Positions 51,806-60,568 of a DNA stretch of 64,000 bases are shown here, in pieces. This DNA is from Gemmatimonadaceae bacterium. GTDB lineage: Bacteria > Gemmatimonadota > Gemmatimonadetes > Gemmatimonadales > Gemmatimonadaceae. Within the stretch, counting starts at the first letter, position 1. Every line of letters starts with the position of its first letter. The stretch is from the NCBI GenBank assembly GCA_036496605.1, contig DASXKV010000033.1, forward strand, positions 248,001-312,000, in the 5' to 3' direction. The notes under the pieces were generated by a model. It was not told where the DNA came from, did no database searches, and worked only from the letters and a program-made list of their open reading frames with translations. A program made the position numbers and the translations under genes.

Positions 51806-53308
51806 TCAACGGTACGTCTCGAAGAACCCGTATCCCTCGGCGCGTATGGGCCGGCCATCGATGCGGCCTTCGAGCCGGGCGACGCCCTTCATCTGCAGGA
51901 AGTACGGGCGCGCGATTCGTCGAGCATTCATATAATCGCCTCGTTCGATCAAGGGACGACGGGTGTCGGTGATCGTTGCGTCCTCGATTCTGAGCGTCAC
52001 ACGAAGCGTGTCGTCGCCACGGGCATCGAATAGCTCGGCGGTACGGGGCACTCGCACCGTTTCACGCGCGGTTGGAGATGAATCGTCGTAGGTGATCACG
52101 CGTGGCCGAAAGACGCGCAGAAAGCCGAGCGAGTCGACCACGTACACAAACAACGGCTCACTGGCGACGACGCTGTCCGGCGGCTCGACGCGGCCGTACA
52201 GGATCGCGAACGAACCTGCTCGCGCCGCGCCCCATTCCCAACTCACGCCGCGCCAGACACCCCAGTTGTGGTCGTGATACGCCTGCACGCCGCGCAACTG
52301 CTCGCAGCCTAACGGCGAGCCTCGCCTGGCGATGCAGATTGTCCCATCGGCGTCGGCGCGCAGCGCCGGGACGACGTATCCGGACACGACCTCTCCGCTC
52401 GAGAGCGCCGCACCGGGAAAATACGCGCCGGGGCTCGGCGTGACCGTTAGGCGTACGTCGACGCTGTCGGAGCCGTTCTCCTCGCGTGCGCGCGCGTGCA
52501 CGACGTATCGTCCGTCTGGTAGCACATGCACCGATGACGTCCCCATCGTCAGGTCGGCGTGCATCGTCGAGAACCGCACGCCCGTCGCGGGGACCGCCGC
52601 GACGAACCGGCGCGACCGACCTCCCTGCTCGTGAAGCGTTACGAGTACCTGGCCGCCCCAGGGACCTTCGGGCACGCGGCCTCCAACAATGAGCGACACG
52701 TACGCCCATCGGCGATGATCGCTCGACAGCACGTTGAAATAGTGCCATTCGCCCCACGTCGAATCAGCGCGCGCGCTCGGCGGTGGCAGATGAAACCGAT
52801 CGATGTCGTCGCGCAACTCCGGCAACGTTGGATCGCGCCAGCGTCGATCGAGGTCGTCGTCCGCCCAGGTGCCCTGGGCGACGTCCGGCCCGGCACCCAC
52901 GGCCCGACTGAGCGAAGGAATCTCCCCATTGGCCTCGACTGCGATCTCCCGACCGTTAGGCAGACGCACATAGACGAGTTTGGAGTCGATCTCTGGCGCC
53001 GTGGCCGCGATCCACGGAGCAAGTCGCGGAGCGGCGAGCAATTGCCGATAGATGAATCGAGCGTGATCGATCGAGAAGAACATCCCGCCCAGGCCACCGG
53101 TCTTCAACACTTCGACGTCGATCCCTTCCGGCAATATCGTGATCTGTCCCCCGCCGACGAGCCGTTCCTGCCGCGCTTGCGAGAGCAAGGCTTCACCGAT
53201 CGACAGGAGAACGATCATCACTCCGACGCCGAGGCTGTAGCCGAGCAAGAGAAAAACCGATCGCCAGGGGCGAAGTAAGAAGTTACGAAGCGCCAACAGC
53301 GTGATCAT
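51806..53308 (-). CDS. AttH/CrtC-like lipocalin protein fused to a FtsX-type membrane leader
   Basis: A 500-residue protein. It starts like a MacB/FtsX permease (LLALRNFLLRPWRSVFLLLG, one membrane helix, then a short periplasmic part). From about residue 140 on it continues as a double-lipocalin of the CrtC/AttH type, with WGEWHYFNVLSSD and the hallmark AYHDHNWGVWRGVSWEWG. AttH is the accessory protein of AttEFGH-type transporters. The start overlaps the ATPase stop by 4 bp. The fused membrane leader is unusual: it tethers the lipocalin to the inner membrane next to the transporter. Confidence 0.8.
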   Translation of the reverse strand: MITLLALRNFLLRPWRSVFLLLGYSLGVGVMIVLLSIGEALLSQARQERLVGGGQITILPEGIDVEVLKTGGLGGMFFSIDHARFIYRQLLAAPRLAPWIAATAPEIDSKLVYVRLPNGREIAVEANGEIPSLSRAVGAGPDVAQGTWADDDLDRRWRDPTLPELRDDIDRFHLPPPSARADSTWGEWHYFNVLSSDHRRWAYVSLIVGGRVPEGPWGGQVLVTLHEQGGRSRRFVAAVPATGVRFSTMHADLTMGTSSVHVLPDGRYVVHARAREENGSDSVDVRLTVTPSPGAYFPGAALSSGEVVSGYVVPALRADADGTICIARRGSPLGCEQLRGVQAYHDHNWGVWRGVSWEWGAARAGSFAILYGRVEPPDSVVASEPLFVYVVDSLGFLRVFRPRVITYDDSSPTARETVRVPRTAELFDARGDDTLRVTLRIEDATITDTRRPLIERGDYMNARRIARPYFLQMKGVARLEGRIDGRPIRAEGYGFFETYR

Positions 53309-53997
53309 CGATGCCTCTCGTCGATGATCACGCCATCACGCATGTGAATGACGCGATGCGCCGCGTTTGCGAGATCCTCGTCGTGCGTCACGACGACAAT
53401 CGTCGTTCCGTCGCGATTCAGCCGCTCGAAAAGTGCGATCACCTCGGCGCCAGTGTGCGCGTCGAGCTCTCCAGTCGGTTCGTCGGCGAGCACCAGCGCT
53501 GGCCGATTCGCCAAAGCCCGAGCAATGGCGACGCGTTGTTGCTCTCCTCCTGAGAGCTCCGTCGGACGATGGTCGACTCGCTCACCGAGACCGACGTACG
53601 CAAGCAGCTCGCGTGCGCGCGCGTGCCGCTCTGTCCTCCCGGCTCCGGCTTCAGCCATCGGAAACTCCACGTTTTCGATCGCGGTGAGAACTGGCATGAG
53701 GTAGAAGCGCTGGAACACGAATCCGATGTTGCGTAGCCGAAAGAGAGTCGCTTCGCGATCGGACAGACCGCTTACCAGCTGTCCACCAATGGACAACGTG
53801 CCTGACGATGGCTCGTCGATCGCGCCGAGCAGGTTGAGCAGCGTCGACTTGCCGCACCCGGACGGCCCAACGATTGCCACGTACTCTCCGGACCGAACAT
53901 CCAGCGACACACCACGCACGGCGTGGACGACCCCGGCGGACATCGTGTAGTCGCGATGGAGCTCGCGCGCGGAAACGAGTACGCCGTCGTCGCTCAC
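53305..53997 (-). CDS. ABC transporter ATPase, MacB/LolD/AttE type
   Basis: A 230-residue ATPase from the GTG at 53997, which overlaps the upstream permease stop (GTGA). Walker A is GPSGCGKST, the signature is LSGGEQQRVAIARALA, Walker B is ALVLADEPTGELD, and the switch histidine is in VVVTHDED. This subgroup powers mechanotransmission transporters with FtsX-type permeases. Tight overlaps on both sides show one translational unit with the permeases and the AttH-like protein. Confidence 0.95.
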   Translation of the reverse strand: MSDDGVLVSARELHRDYTMSAGVVHAVRGVSLDVRSGEYVAIVGPSGCGKSTLLNLLGAIDEPSSGTLSIGGQLVSGLSDREATLFRLRNIGFVFQRFYLMPVLTAIENVEFPMAEAGAGRTERHARARELLAYVGLGERVDHRPTELSGGEQQRVAIARALANRPALVLADEPTGELDAHTGAEVIALFERLNRDGTTIVVVTHDEDLANAAHRVIHMRDGVIIDERHR

Positions 53998-55181
53998 GCG
54001 ACCGCCTCCTCTCGCAGCGTGCCTGCTATCGGCAGCGATGCGCCACGCCACGCTGGGTACACGCCCGCGAGAATGCCGCACCCAGCGAGCAATCCGAGCG
54101 CGATCCAGGCGTCGCGCGGCTGAAAGAGGAAAAAGTCGATCGCTTCGGGGAGGCCAGGAAAGGCGGAGAGGATCGAGTTGAGGTACCGGGCGGTGAGGAG
54201 ACCAAGACCCAGTCCGACAACCGCCCCCACGATCATGATGACAGTGCCTTCGATGAGTATCTGCTCAACGATGCGAAAACGCCGCATGCCGATCGCTCGC
54301 ATCACGGCAATCTCACCGAGCCGCTCGTTCACTGACACCGTGACGAGGGTCGTCACGAGCAGGAACCCCACCGCCAGACTTACCGTCCCGAGAATGAATG
54401 CCAGCTGCCTGAAATAGCTGAGGCGCTGCTCGACCTGCTCGATCGCCGTGGCCGTCGAGATCGCGCTCACGGTAGGGATCTCACGATCGATCGCTCGACG
54501 AGTCGCTTCGACGTCCGCGCCTTCTCGCAGTCGAACCATGATGAGGGAGGCACGGTCAGTGTTGGACGAACCCTCCATCGCTTGCAACGACGCGAGTGGC
54601 AATGCAATCGCCCGCTCACCCGCGGCGAGATAAATGAAATGGACGCGTCCGACGATCCGCAGCGCGCGCTGTCCGGTGAAGCTGCGGAGCTGCGGATCGA
54701 ATCCCGCCGCAACGCGGATTGTGTCGCCAACGCGCGCACTGACTGCCGTGAGCAATGCATCGTTCGCGGCAACTTCGCTTTCCGCGACCGGTGCGCGCCC
54801 GCTCTGCACCTTGTAGTCACCCTGAACCGCCGCGAGGGTGCCCAATGCCGCCGCGCTCACCGATGTCGTGCCGCGCTCCACGTGCAGTTGCGCGCCGAGC
54901 ACCGGACTCACAGCGACGACATCACGACGAGCGGAAAGCTGCGCGATAATCGACGCGGCACCGGGGATCGTCGCGTCCGTATCGAATGGCAACGTTCCGC
55001 GCGGCGCCAGACGAATCTGAAATCCCTGCGCGAGCAATAGTGAGCTGAAGGAAGCGCGCATCCCCGATGCGAGCATGACCATGTCGAGCAGCATGGCGGC
55101 GGAGATTGCGACACCGCTGACGGCGAGGAGTGTGCGCGCCCGATGCCGCAGGAGTGACGCACGCGCCAGTGCGAGGATCAC
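53994..55181 (-). CDS. FtsX/MacB-type ABC permease 1
   Basis: A 395-residue permease with the usual layout: TM1 (LLAVSGVAISAAMLLDMVML), a periplasmic domain of about 220 residues, then three membrane segments (ILGTVSLAVGFLLVTTLVTV, EGTVIMIVGAVVGLGLGLLT, ALGLLAGCGILAGVYPAWRG). The cytosolic loop LGEIAVMRAIGMRRFRI contacts the ATPase. It is the second gene in the AttEFGH-like operon; its stop overlaps the ATPase start. Confidence 0.92.
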   Translation of the reverse strand: MILALARASLLRHRARTLLAVSGVAISAAMLLDMVMLASGMRASFSSLLLAQGFQIRLAPRGTLPFDTDATIPGAASIIAQLSARRDVVAVSPVLGAQLHVERGTTSVSAAALGTLAAVQGDYKVQSGRAPVAESEVAANDALLTAVSARVGDTIRVAAGFDPQLRSFTGQRALRIVGRVHFIYLAAGERAIALPLASLQAMEGSSNTDRASLIMVRLREGADVEATRRAIDREIPTVSAISTATAIEQVEQRLSYFRQLAFILGTVSLAVGFLLVTTLVTVSVNERLGEIAVMRAIGMRRFRIVEQILIEGTVIMIVGAVVGLGLGLLTARYLNSILSAFPGLPEAIDFFLFQPRDAWIALGLLAGCGILAGVYPAWRGASLPIAGTLREEAVA

Positions 55182-55188
55182 TGCGATC

Positions 55189-56016
55189 TCAACGGCCGAA
55201 GAGGGAGAGAGGCGGCCGGCGAACGAGCCGTTGCGCTGCCAACCAACCGGCGCCGACGCCGAGCGCTAACGAGAGCGCCACGGCAATGGCGACAATCTCA
55301 GCGGTCACGAGCGAGAAGGTCAACGGCGTGCGGTAGACGCGGCGATAGTGCCAGTTCACATAGGCCGACACGATGCTGCCGATGCCGACACCAGCGATAC
55401 TCCCGCATGTCGCAATGAGCGCGGATTCGAGCACGACGCTGCGTACGATCGTTCGCGCCGAGATGCCCATCAAGCGCAGAGCCGCGACGTCGCGTCGCCG
55501 CTCGTCCACTTTCAACAGCATGATGCAGAGAAGAAAGACGGCGCTCGCGACGATGGTGATCATGCCGATCGCGCGGTGAAACCGGCTCACGACCAGGAAC
55601 GTGGTCGAGCTCTCGACGGCTATTTGCCGCGATGGATACGCGCGAAAGCCGAACGCCGCGGCGTCGATCGCTCGAAGAGCGCTGTCGACGCCCGCGCGCC
55701 CTCGTGTCGCGACCGCGAACCGCTCGACGCGCTCACCGTAGCCGACTAGCTGCTGCAGCTCGTCGAGATGCACCCGAATGCGATACGCACCGCGCGCCAC
55801 TTCCGACGGATCGCTCGACCGCTTCATGAGCGCCGACACGATTACGGTGTCGCCCGCATGGCCCGGCGTGGCCGCGAGGACCAGTCTATCGCCGACGCGA
55901 ATGCCCGCGTCGTGCGCGAGCCGTTCGTCGACGGCGACGGTCCGCGGTCTGTGCCGCGGCGGTAACGAGTCGATTGATTGTGTAGCGAGGAGCACGGAGA
56001 ATAGTGGGATCAGCAC
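55189..56016 (-). CDS. FtsX/MacB-type ABC permease 2, short
   Basis: A 275-residue permease starting at GTG 56016. Its first helix is short and signal-like (LIPLFSVLLATQS) and the periplasmic part is about 130 residues, so it is shorter than permease 1. Three C-terminal membrane segments follow (ITIVASAVFLLCIMLLKV, IATCGSIAGVGIGSIVSA, VAIAVALSLALGVGAGWL), with the loop RRRDVAALRLMGISARTIVR. It begins the operon, 7 bp before permease 1. The short N-terminus may reflect a truncated start or a divergent subgroup. Confidence 0.85.
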   Translation of the reverse strand: MLIPLFSVLLATQSIDSLPPRHRPRTVAVDERLAHDAGIRVGDRLVLAATPGHAGDTVIVSALMKRSSDPSEVARGAYRIRVHLDELQQLVGYGERVERFAVATRGRAGVDSALRAIDAAAFGFRAYPSRQIAVESSTTFLVVSRFHRAIGMITIVASAVFLLCIMLLKVDERRRDVAALRLMGISARTIVRSVVLESALIATCGSIAGVGIGSIVSAYVNWHYRRVYRTPLTFSLVTAEIVAIAVALSLALGVGAGWLAAQRLVRRPPLSLFGR

Positions 56017-56109
56017 GATCGACGGTCCGGTGGCCTAACGAGCAAAGTGAGGGGCGCTCGCGCGCCCCCCGGGTCGCCACTGAAAGATGATCGGCGGACA
56101 GCGTCGATT

Positions 56110-56538
56110 CTATCGCGCCGAGCCTGTCGCGTCGCGAGGACTGCGCGCCCAGGCCGCGCTGTCCTTGAGTGCGGCGCGCGTTTCCTCGAGCGAGTACGAT
56201 GGCTGACGAATCACACCGAGACCCCGGCGAAGGAGCACAACGGAAGCCGCCAGCTCCAGAAGACCGGTGACGATTGCACCCACCCACATGTGACCCGCGG
56301 CGAGCCGCCCGATCAGTGTCACGAGAAAAATGGTGAGCGCCACGAGCATCACGATGCCGATCCCAAAGGCCACCGCTAGTTGCACCGCACCCCGGCCCGC
56401 GCGATGCACGCTCTCCGTCATCTCGAGCTTGGCAAGCCGAACCTCATCGGCGACGAGCCGCTTCGAGTCTTCACCCAGCTGACGCACCAGATGCGGAATC
56501 CCTGCGTCGGGGTCGATCGCAATTCGCTCGATAGCCAC
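56110..56538 (-). CDS. Phage_holin_3_6-like (holin superfamily) membrane protein
   Basis: A 142-residue protein: LGEDSKRLVADEVRLAKLEM is the conserved amphipathic helix of the family called actinobacterial holin-X, followed by two membrane helices (AFGIGIVMLVALTIFLVTLI and GAIVTGLLELAASVVLLRRG). Despite the name, chromosomal members are not tied to phage lysis and their role is unclear. No phage gene is nearby. Confidence 0.82.
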   Translation of the reverse strand: MAIERIAIDPDAGIPHLVRQLGEDSKRLVADEVRLAKLEMTESVHRAGRGAVQLAVAFGIGIVMLVALTIFLVTLIGRLAAGHMWVGAIVTGLLELAASVVLLRRGLGVIRQPSYSLEETRAALKDSAAWARSPRDATGSAR

Positions 56539-56619
56539 GCGCTGACTCCGTTAATGGATTCGGGGTGCAAGTCGGGCAAGCTTCGTTCCCTGAAGGCAGG
56601 AAGCGCCAACCCACTCGAG

Positions 56620-57384
56620 CTACGCCTCGCGCTTTCGACGAGTCTCGACGAAGATCTGCGCGGCCAGCGCCGGTCCGATCGCACGCTCTCGTTCCGCGCG
56701 CATCCCTCTCATCGCTGCGCGTGCTCGCTCGTTCCCCTTGCGGACGATGTGGAGCGTGATCGGACCCCCGAATGGCGCCCGTCCAACGACACGGACATCC
56801 GCACCCGGCGTGACGCCGAGCTCCGCGAGATAGCGCAGACGTTCCGGATCGCGATCTCCCACCTGACGCACTCTCACGACCTCGCCGACGGCGATATCCG
56901 CGAGCGCAACGAGGTCACGCGCCTCCAAGGTCCCCTCGCGCGTCGGAATCGGTGCACCGTGGGGGTCGGTCGTCGGCTCGCCAATCGCTGCAGCCATCCG
57001 ATCGATGAGCTCGTCCGACGCGGCGTGCTCGAGCCGCTCCGCCTCGTCATGGACGCAATCCCACGGATAGCCGAGCGCCTTCGTGAGGTACGCTTCGATG
57101 ACGCGATGCCGCCGAATGGTGCGGAGCGCGGCGCGCCGGCCAGCTTCCGTGAGTCGCACGCCGCGATATCGCTCGTAGCTGATCAGTCCTTGCTCGGCGA
57201 GCCGACGCAACATGCCAGTGACCGATGCCGGAGCAATCCCCAGCGCTTGCGCAATGTCGTTGGTGCCGGCGACGCCGCTGTGATCCAGAGATCCGGTCGA
57301 GTCGGCACCTTCGATCTCGAAGATCGCCTTTAGATAATCCTCAACAGGTGCCGTCAGCGCGTGAAGTGCCTTCACGGCGCTCAT
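56620..57384 (-). CDS. mntR: DtxR/MntR-family metalloregulator
   Basis: A 254-residue regulator. The winged helix is EDYLKAIFEIEGAD with NDIAQALGIAPASVTGMLRR. The dimerisation and metal-binding domain follows (YERYRGVRLTEAGRRAAL, then HDEAERLEHAASDELIDRM), and a FeoA-like SH3 domain ends it (LAELGVTPGADVRVVGRAPF). Length and the SH3 domain resemble DtxR/IdeR more than the short MntR of Bacillus, but the operon with mntH points to manganese. The start overlaps the uspA stop (ATGA). It probably binds the palindromes before mntH. Confidence 0.85.
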   Translation of the reverse strand: MSAVKALHALTAPVEDYLKAIFEIEGADSTGSLDHSGVAGTNDIAQALGIAPASVTGMLRRLAEQGLISYERYRGVRLTEAGRRAALRTIRRHRVIEAYLTKALGYPWDCVHDEAERLEHAASDELIDRMAAAIGEPTTDPHGAPIPTREGTLEARDLVALADIAVGEVVRVRQVGDRDPERLRYLAELGVTPGADVRVVGRAPFGGPITLHIVRKGNERARAAMRGMRAERERAIGPALAAQIFVETRRKREA

Positions 57385-57884
57385 GAGCCAGCTCCGGGCG
57401 GCGTTGGGCGGCCGCCGCTTTCGTGCGTTGCCGACACCTCGGCCCTGGGTCCGGATAGCCGTCGCTCGCCGCGAACGAGCAAGACGGGTACGCGCGAGAT
57501 ATGTCGCACTTCGTTCGCGACACTTCCGTACAGCAAGTCCTGCAGGAAGCGATGGCCATGGGTCGACATGGCGATCAGATCGCACCCTTCGCGCAACGCC
57601 GCGTCGGCAATCTCGCCGCCCGGACTGCCGGCAGCGAGGACGCACTCTGCTTCGATACCCTCGGCCTCGAGCGACGCCGCCACCTCCTCGAGATACTCCC
57701 GGTCCTCGCGCATTTCTTCGGATTCGCGCAGGTGCAGCTGGCGCACGTTGCGAGCGGCCCACCCGTCGGCCACGTGAATGAGGACGAGCGACGCGCCGCA
57801 GTGGCGCGCGAGCCTGCGCACGTGAGTCAGAATCGACTCGTCGTACGGCGAGTGCTCCAGCGGAACGAGAATGCGCTTGTACAT
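57381..57884 (-). CDS. Universal stress protein (UspA family)
   Basis: A 167-residue protein: MYKRILVPLEHSPYDESILT, with VLIHVADGWA, IADAALREGCDLIAMSTHGH and the nucleotide loop VANEVRHISRVPVLLV. The usual G-2x-G-9x-G(S/T) loop is incomplete here (SVAN in place of GSV.), so ATP binding is uncertain. It sits between mntH (25 bp) and mntR (4-bp overlap), an order that couples manganese uptake to a stress protein. Confidence 0.9.
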   Translation of the reverse strand: MYKRILVPLEHSPYDESILTHVRRLARHCGASLVLIHVADGWAARNVRQLHLRESEEMREDREYLEEVAASLEAEGIEAECVLAAGSPGGEIADAALREGCDLIAMSTHGHRFLQDLLYGSVANEVRHISRVPVLLVRGERRLSGPRAEVSATHESGGRPTPPGAGS

Positions 57885-57909
57885 GGGATGCGCTCCTCCT
57901 CGTTAGGCG

Positions 57910-59280
57910 TTAGCCGCCGAACCCGCGGATCGTCAGCATGAGTAACCATGCATTCAGCGCGGCGATCACCACCGCGACCGTATACGCGAGGAACTTCAAC
58001 CACCCTCGGTTCACGAACTCGCCCATCTTCGCTCGTTCCGATGTGAAGCGCACCAGCGGAAAGACCGCGAACGACAGTTGCAAGCTCAAAACAACCTGAC
58101 TGAACACCAGCAGCTTCGCCGTCCCACTTTCGCCGTACAAGATAGCAGTCAGCACTGCCGGAACAATCGCGATCGCACGCGTAATGAGCCGCCGAACCCA
58201 CGGCCGTAGTCGTATGTGCAGGAACCCTTCCATCACGATCTGACCAGCCAGCGTTCCCGTGAGCGTCGAATTGAGTCCCGAGGCAAGGAGTGCAAGCGCG
58301 AACACCGCGCTCGCGCCGGCGCCGAGGAGAGGGGTCAAGAGCTTGTAGGCGTCCTGAATCTCCGCCACGCCCGTATGTCCGCGTGTTTGAAATGCCGCCG
58401 CCGAGACGATGAGAATCGCCGCATTGATGAAGAGCGCGAACGACAACGCGATCGTCGAATCCACGAACGCGTAGCGTACCGCCTCACGACGGCCAGCGCT
58501 CGTCTCGGCGTAGCGGCGCGTCTGCACGATCGAAGAATGGAGGTAGAGATTGTGTGGCATCACCGTCGCGCCGAGAATGCCGATCGCGATGTAGAGCATG
58601 CTGCGATTGCGCACAATGTCGAGCCGCGGAATGAAGCCAGTGGCAACACCGGCCAGGTCTGGCTTCGCGCGAAGCATCTCGAACAGGAAGCAGAGACCGA
58701 TCGTCGCAACCAACGCGACGACGAGTGCCTCGAGTAGACGGAATCCCTTGTTCTGCAGGAAGAGCACGAGCATCACGTCGAGCGCCGTAAGAACCACTCC
58801 CCAGGTCAACGGAAGCCCGAACAGGAGATTGAGCGCGATCGCCGCACCAATGACCTCGGCGAGATCGCAAGCTGCGATTGCGATCTCGCATAGCAACCAG
58901 AGCGCGATGTTGGTGCCACGGGAATAGTGATCTCGGCAGGCCTGCGCCAAGTCGCGTCCGGTGACGATTCCGAGCTTCGAGGCGAGCCCTTGTAGGAGGA
59001 CCGCCATGAGGTTCGAGAGCAGAATCACGCTCAGCAGGGTGTATCCGAACGCGGAGCCGCCGGCGAGATCGGTCGCCCAATTGCCCGGATCCATATAACC
59101 GACCGCAACGAGGTAACCCGGGCCTGCGAATGCCAGAATCTTCCTCCACCATGCGCCGTCGCTTACCGGCACACTCCGGTAGACCTCGGCGAGACTCGGT
59201 GCAATACGAGCGCGGCGCCAGCCGTGCTCCGGCGTTGCCGCGCTCGGCTTGGTCTTGGGAAGTGGCTCGGGAAGTGACAT
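57910..59280 (-). CDS. mntH: Nramp-family Mn2+/H+ symporter
   Basis: A 456-residue protein with about 11 membrane helices. Metal-site motifs are [17 protein letters not shown] in helix 1 and [14 protein letters not shown] in helix 6, as in Nramp Mn/Fe transporters. It lacks a visible Shine-Dalgarno: a 14-bp palindrome ends only 8 bases from the start codon, so the operator occupies the place of the ribosome site or the mRNA is leaderless. Regulation by the DtxR-type protein encoded two genes downstream is therefore expected. Confidence 0.94.
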   Translation of the reverse strand: MSLPEPLPKTKPSAATPEHGWRRARIAPSLAEVYRSVPVSDGAWWRKILAFAGPGYLVAVGYMDPGNWATDLAGGSAFGYTLLSVILLSNLMAVLLQGLASKLGIVTGRDLAQACRDHYSRGTNIALWLLCEIAIAACDLAEVIGAAIALNLLFGLPLTWGVVLTALDVMLVLFLQNKGFRLLEALVVALVATIGLCFLFEMLRAKPDLAGVATGFIPRLDIVRNRSMLYIAIGILGATVMPHNLYLHSSIVQTRRYAETSAGRREAVRYAFVDSTIALSFALFINAAILIVSAAAFQTRGHTGVAEIQDAYKLLTPLLGAGASAVFALALLASGLNSTLTGTLAGQIVMEGFLHIRLRPWVRRLITRAIAIVPAVLTAILYGESGTAKLLVFSQVVLSLQLSFAVFPLVRFTSERAKMGEFVNRGWLKFLAYTVAVVIAALNAWLLMLTIRGFGG

Positions 59281-59288
59281 GAGAAAAA

Positions 59289-59302
59289 TTAGGCTTGCCT
59301 AA
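59289..59302. promoter_or_regulatory. DtxR/MntR-type operator of mntH
   Basis: TTAGGC and GCCTAA arms flank TT, within an AT-rich AAATTAGGC..GCCTAATATT context. It matches the DtxR-family consensus half-site TTAGGC. It begins 9 bp upstream of the mntH start. Confidence 0.8.
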
Positions 59303-59371
59303 TATTTTCTTGAGGCTCACACAATGCAAGGGCGGATCTTGCGCGATCGGCCTCAAGAGCGAAATAATTGA

Positions 59372-59384
59372 TTAGCTCAGCTAA
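59372..59384. promoter_or_regulatory. Second DtxR-like palindrome, upstream of the VOC gene
   Basis: TTAGCT and AGCTAA arms flank C. It lies 26 bp before the rightward VOC gene start and about 70 bp from the first palindrome. The arms differ from the first by one base each, so the same regulator may control both directions. Confidence 0.6.
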
Positions 59385-59410
59385 GTACTTTCACGCCGCT
59401 GGAGGGAGAT

Positions 59411-59836
59411 ATGCCCGCGATTTCGCCTGCGCCTGCGTCCGCCCCCGCTTCTGCCGAAACACCACTTTCGCTCTCGCGCATCGGTCAGATCGCGATCGTC
59501 GTGAAAGACGTGGAGCGCGCCACGGCGTTCTATCGGGACGCGCTCGGCATGCGATTCCTCTTCGCGTTCCCGGGATTGGCCTTCTTCGATTGCGACGGCG
59601 TGCGAATCATGCTCAGCCGACCGGAGAAGCCGGAGTTCGACCACCCGAGCTCGATTCTGTATTTCCGTGTCGCCGACATTCAGACGGCGTATCGAACGCT
59701 GCGCGACCGCAATGTCGCGTTCGAGGATGAGCCTCATGTCGTCGCGCGCATGCCCGATCACGACCTGTGGATGTGCTTCTTCCGCGATCAGGATCAGAAC
59801 GTATTCGCGCTGATGGCGGAAGTCTCGAAAGCCTAA
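59411..59836 (+). CDS. VOC-superfamily (glyoxalase/dioxygenase-like) protein
   Basis: A 141-residue protein from an ATG with GGAGGGAG 2 bases upstream. The vicinal-oxygen-chelate fold reads QIAIVVKDVERATAFYRDAL, FFDCDGVRIMLSRPE, SSILYFRVADIQTAYRTLRD and MCFFRDQDQNVFALMAE; the last motif supplies the usual glutamate ligand region. Most members bind Mn, Fe or Ni. Sharing a regulatory region with mntH suggests that manganese is its metal. The substrate is unknown. Confidence 0.88.
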   Translation: MPAISPAPASAPASAETPLSLSRIGQIAIVVKDVERATAFYRDALGMRFLFAFPGLAFFDCDGVRIMLSRPEKPEFDHPSSILYFRVADIQTAYRTLRDRNVAFEDEPHVVARMPDHDLWMCFFRDQDQNVFALMAEVSKA

Positions 59837-59840
59837 CGGC

Positions 59841-59931
59841 AAGAGGGATAGGGCTAGAGAAGAGGGGCTGGCGTCGGAGGCCGACGCGCTAGCCCCTAGC
59901 CCCTAGCCCCTAGCCCCTAAGCTCCTCTATC
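59841..59931. repeat. Inverted 7-bp tandem array H (CTAGCCC / GGGCTAG)
   Basis: The left arm is GGGATAGGGCTAGAG and AGGGGCTGGCGTCGG. The right arm is CCGACGCGCTAGCCC followed by three to four CTAGCCC units. It lies between the convergent VOC and Nudix genes; the Nudix stop codon is within its right arm. Confidence 0.9.
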
Positions 59932-60543
59932 CAGATACTCCAGAAACTGCCGCAGCACCCGCTCGGTGAGGCCCCAAACCGTATACGCTCCGTGGCGGAA
60001 CACGGTCACCTCTCGCTCACTATGACCGCGGATGGCGATCATCGCGGTTCCCCACGCGGCACGTTCGCGGAGCGCGGCGAGGGGGACCCAGAACGACTCG
60101 GCAACCTCCGAGCTCTGTACAATCTCCAGCTCCGGCTTCACGACGGCGACGAAGGGCCTAACGATGATCGGCGGCAGCGTCGGCGAACGTGGACTGATGT
60201 CGTCGAGCGCGCCGAGCACGTGGCCATCGCGAGCAAGATCGACACCGGTCTCCTCCCACGTCTCTCGGACCGCCGTTTGCTCGAGATCATGATCTCCCGG
60301 CTCCATGCGGCCACCGGGACACGCCACGTGACCGCTCCAGGGGTCACCCTCCGCTTCGGCGCGCTTGATCATCAGAAGCTCGGGATCGGCGTCCGTTCCT
60401 TCACCCGGCCGGAGCACGAGCGCGATCGCCGCGAGTCGGCGTAAGCCGTCTTCCGCGTTGATCGGCACGCCGGGCCGTGCCGCGAGCGCCGCCCGCAGTC
60501 GGCGTACATCGGGCAGCTCCAGCACCGCGTCGATCGACGTCAC
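59917..60543 (-). CDS. Nudix hydrolase, CoA-pyrophosphatase-like (NudL type)
   Basis: A 208-residue protein with a full Nudix box: GGRMEPGD, AVRETWEETGV (G-x5-E-x7-RE-x2-EE-x-G). The preceding VACPGGR block and the size match the CoA diphosphatase subgroup, which cleaves CoA or its derivatives. The end is encoded in array H. It follows an unlinked rhodanese gene on the same strand by 25 bp, perhaps in one transcript. Confidence 0.88.
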   Translation of the reverse strand: MTSIDAVLELPDVRRLRAALAARPGVPINAEDGLRRLAAIALVLRPGEGTDADPELLMIKRAEAEGDPWSGHVACPGGRMEPGDHDLEQTAVRETWEETGVDLARDGHVLGALDDISPRSPTLPPIIVRPFVAVVKPELEIVQSSEVAESFWVPLAALRERAAWGTAMIAIRGHSEREVTVFRHGAYTVWGLTERVLRQFLEYLDRGA

Positions 60544-60568
60544 GCCGTTACCGCTGATGAGAGACTAC

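Noticed and set aside
56110..56538. Prophage lysis gene
   Set aside because: The family name says holin, but no phage structural, lysin or integrase gene is near, and such proteins are common on ordinary chromosomes.
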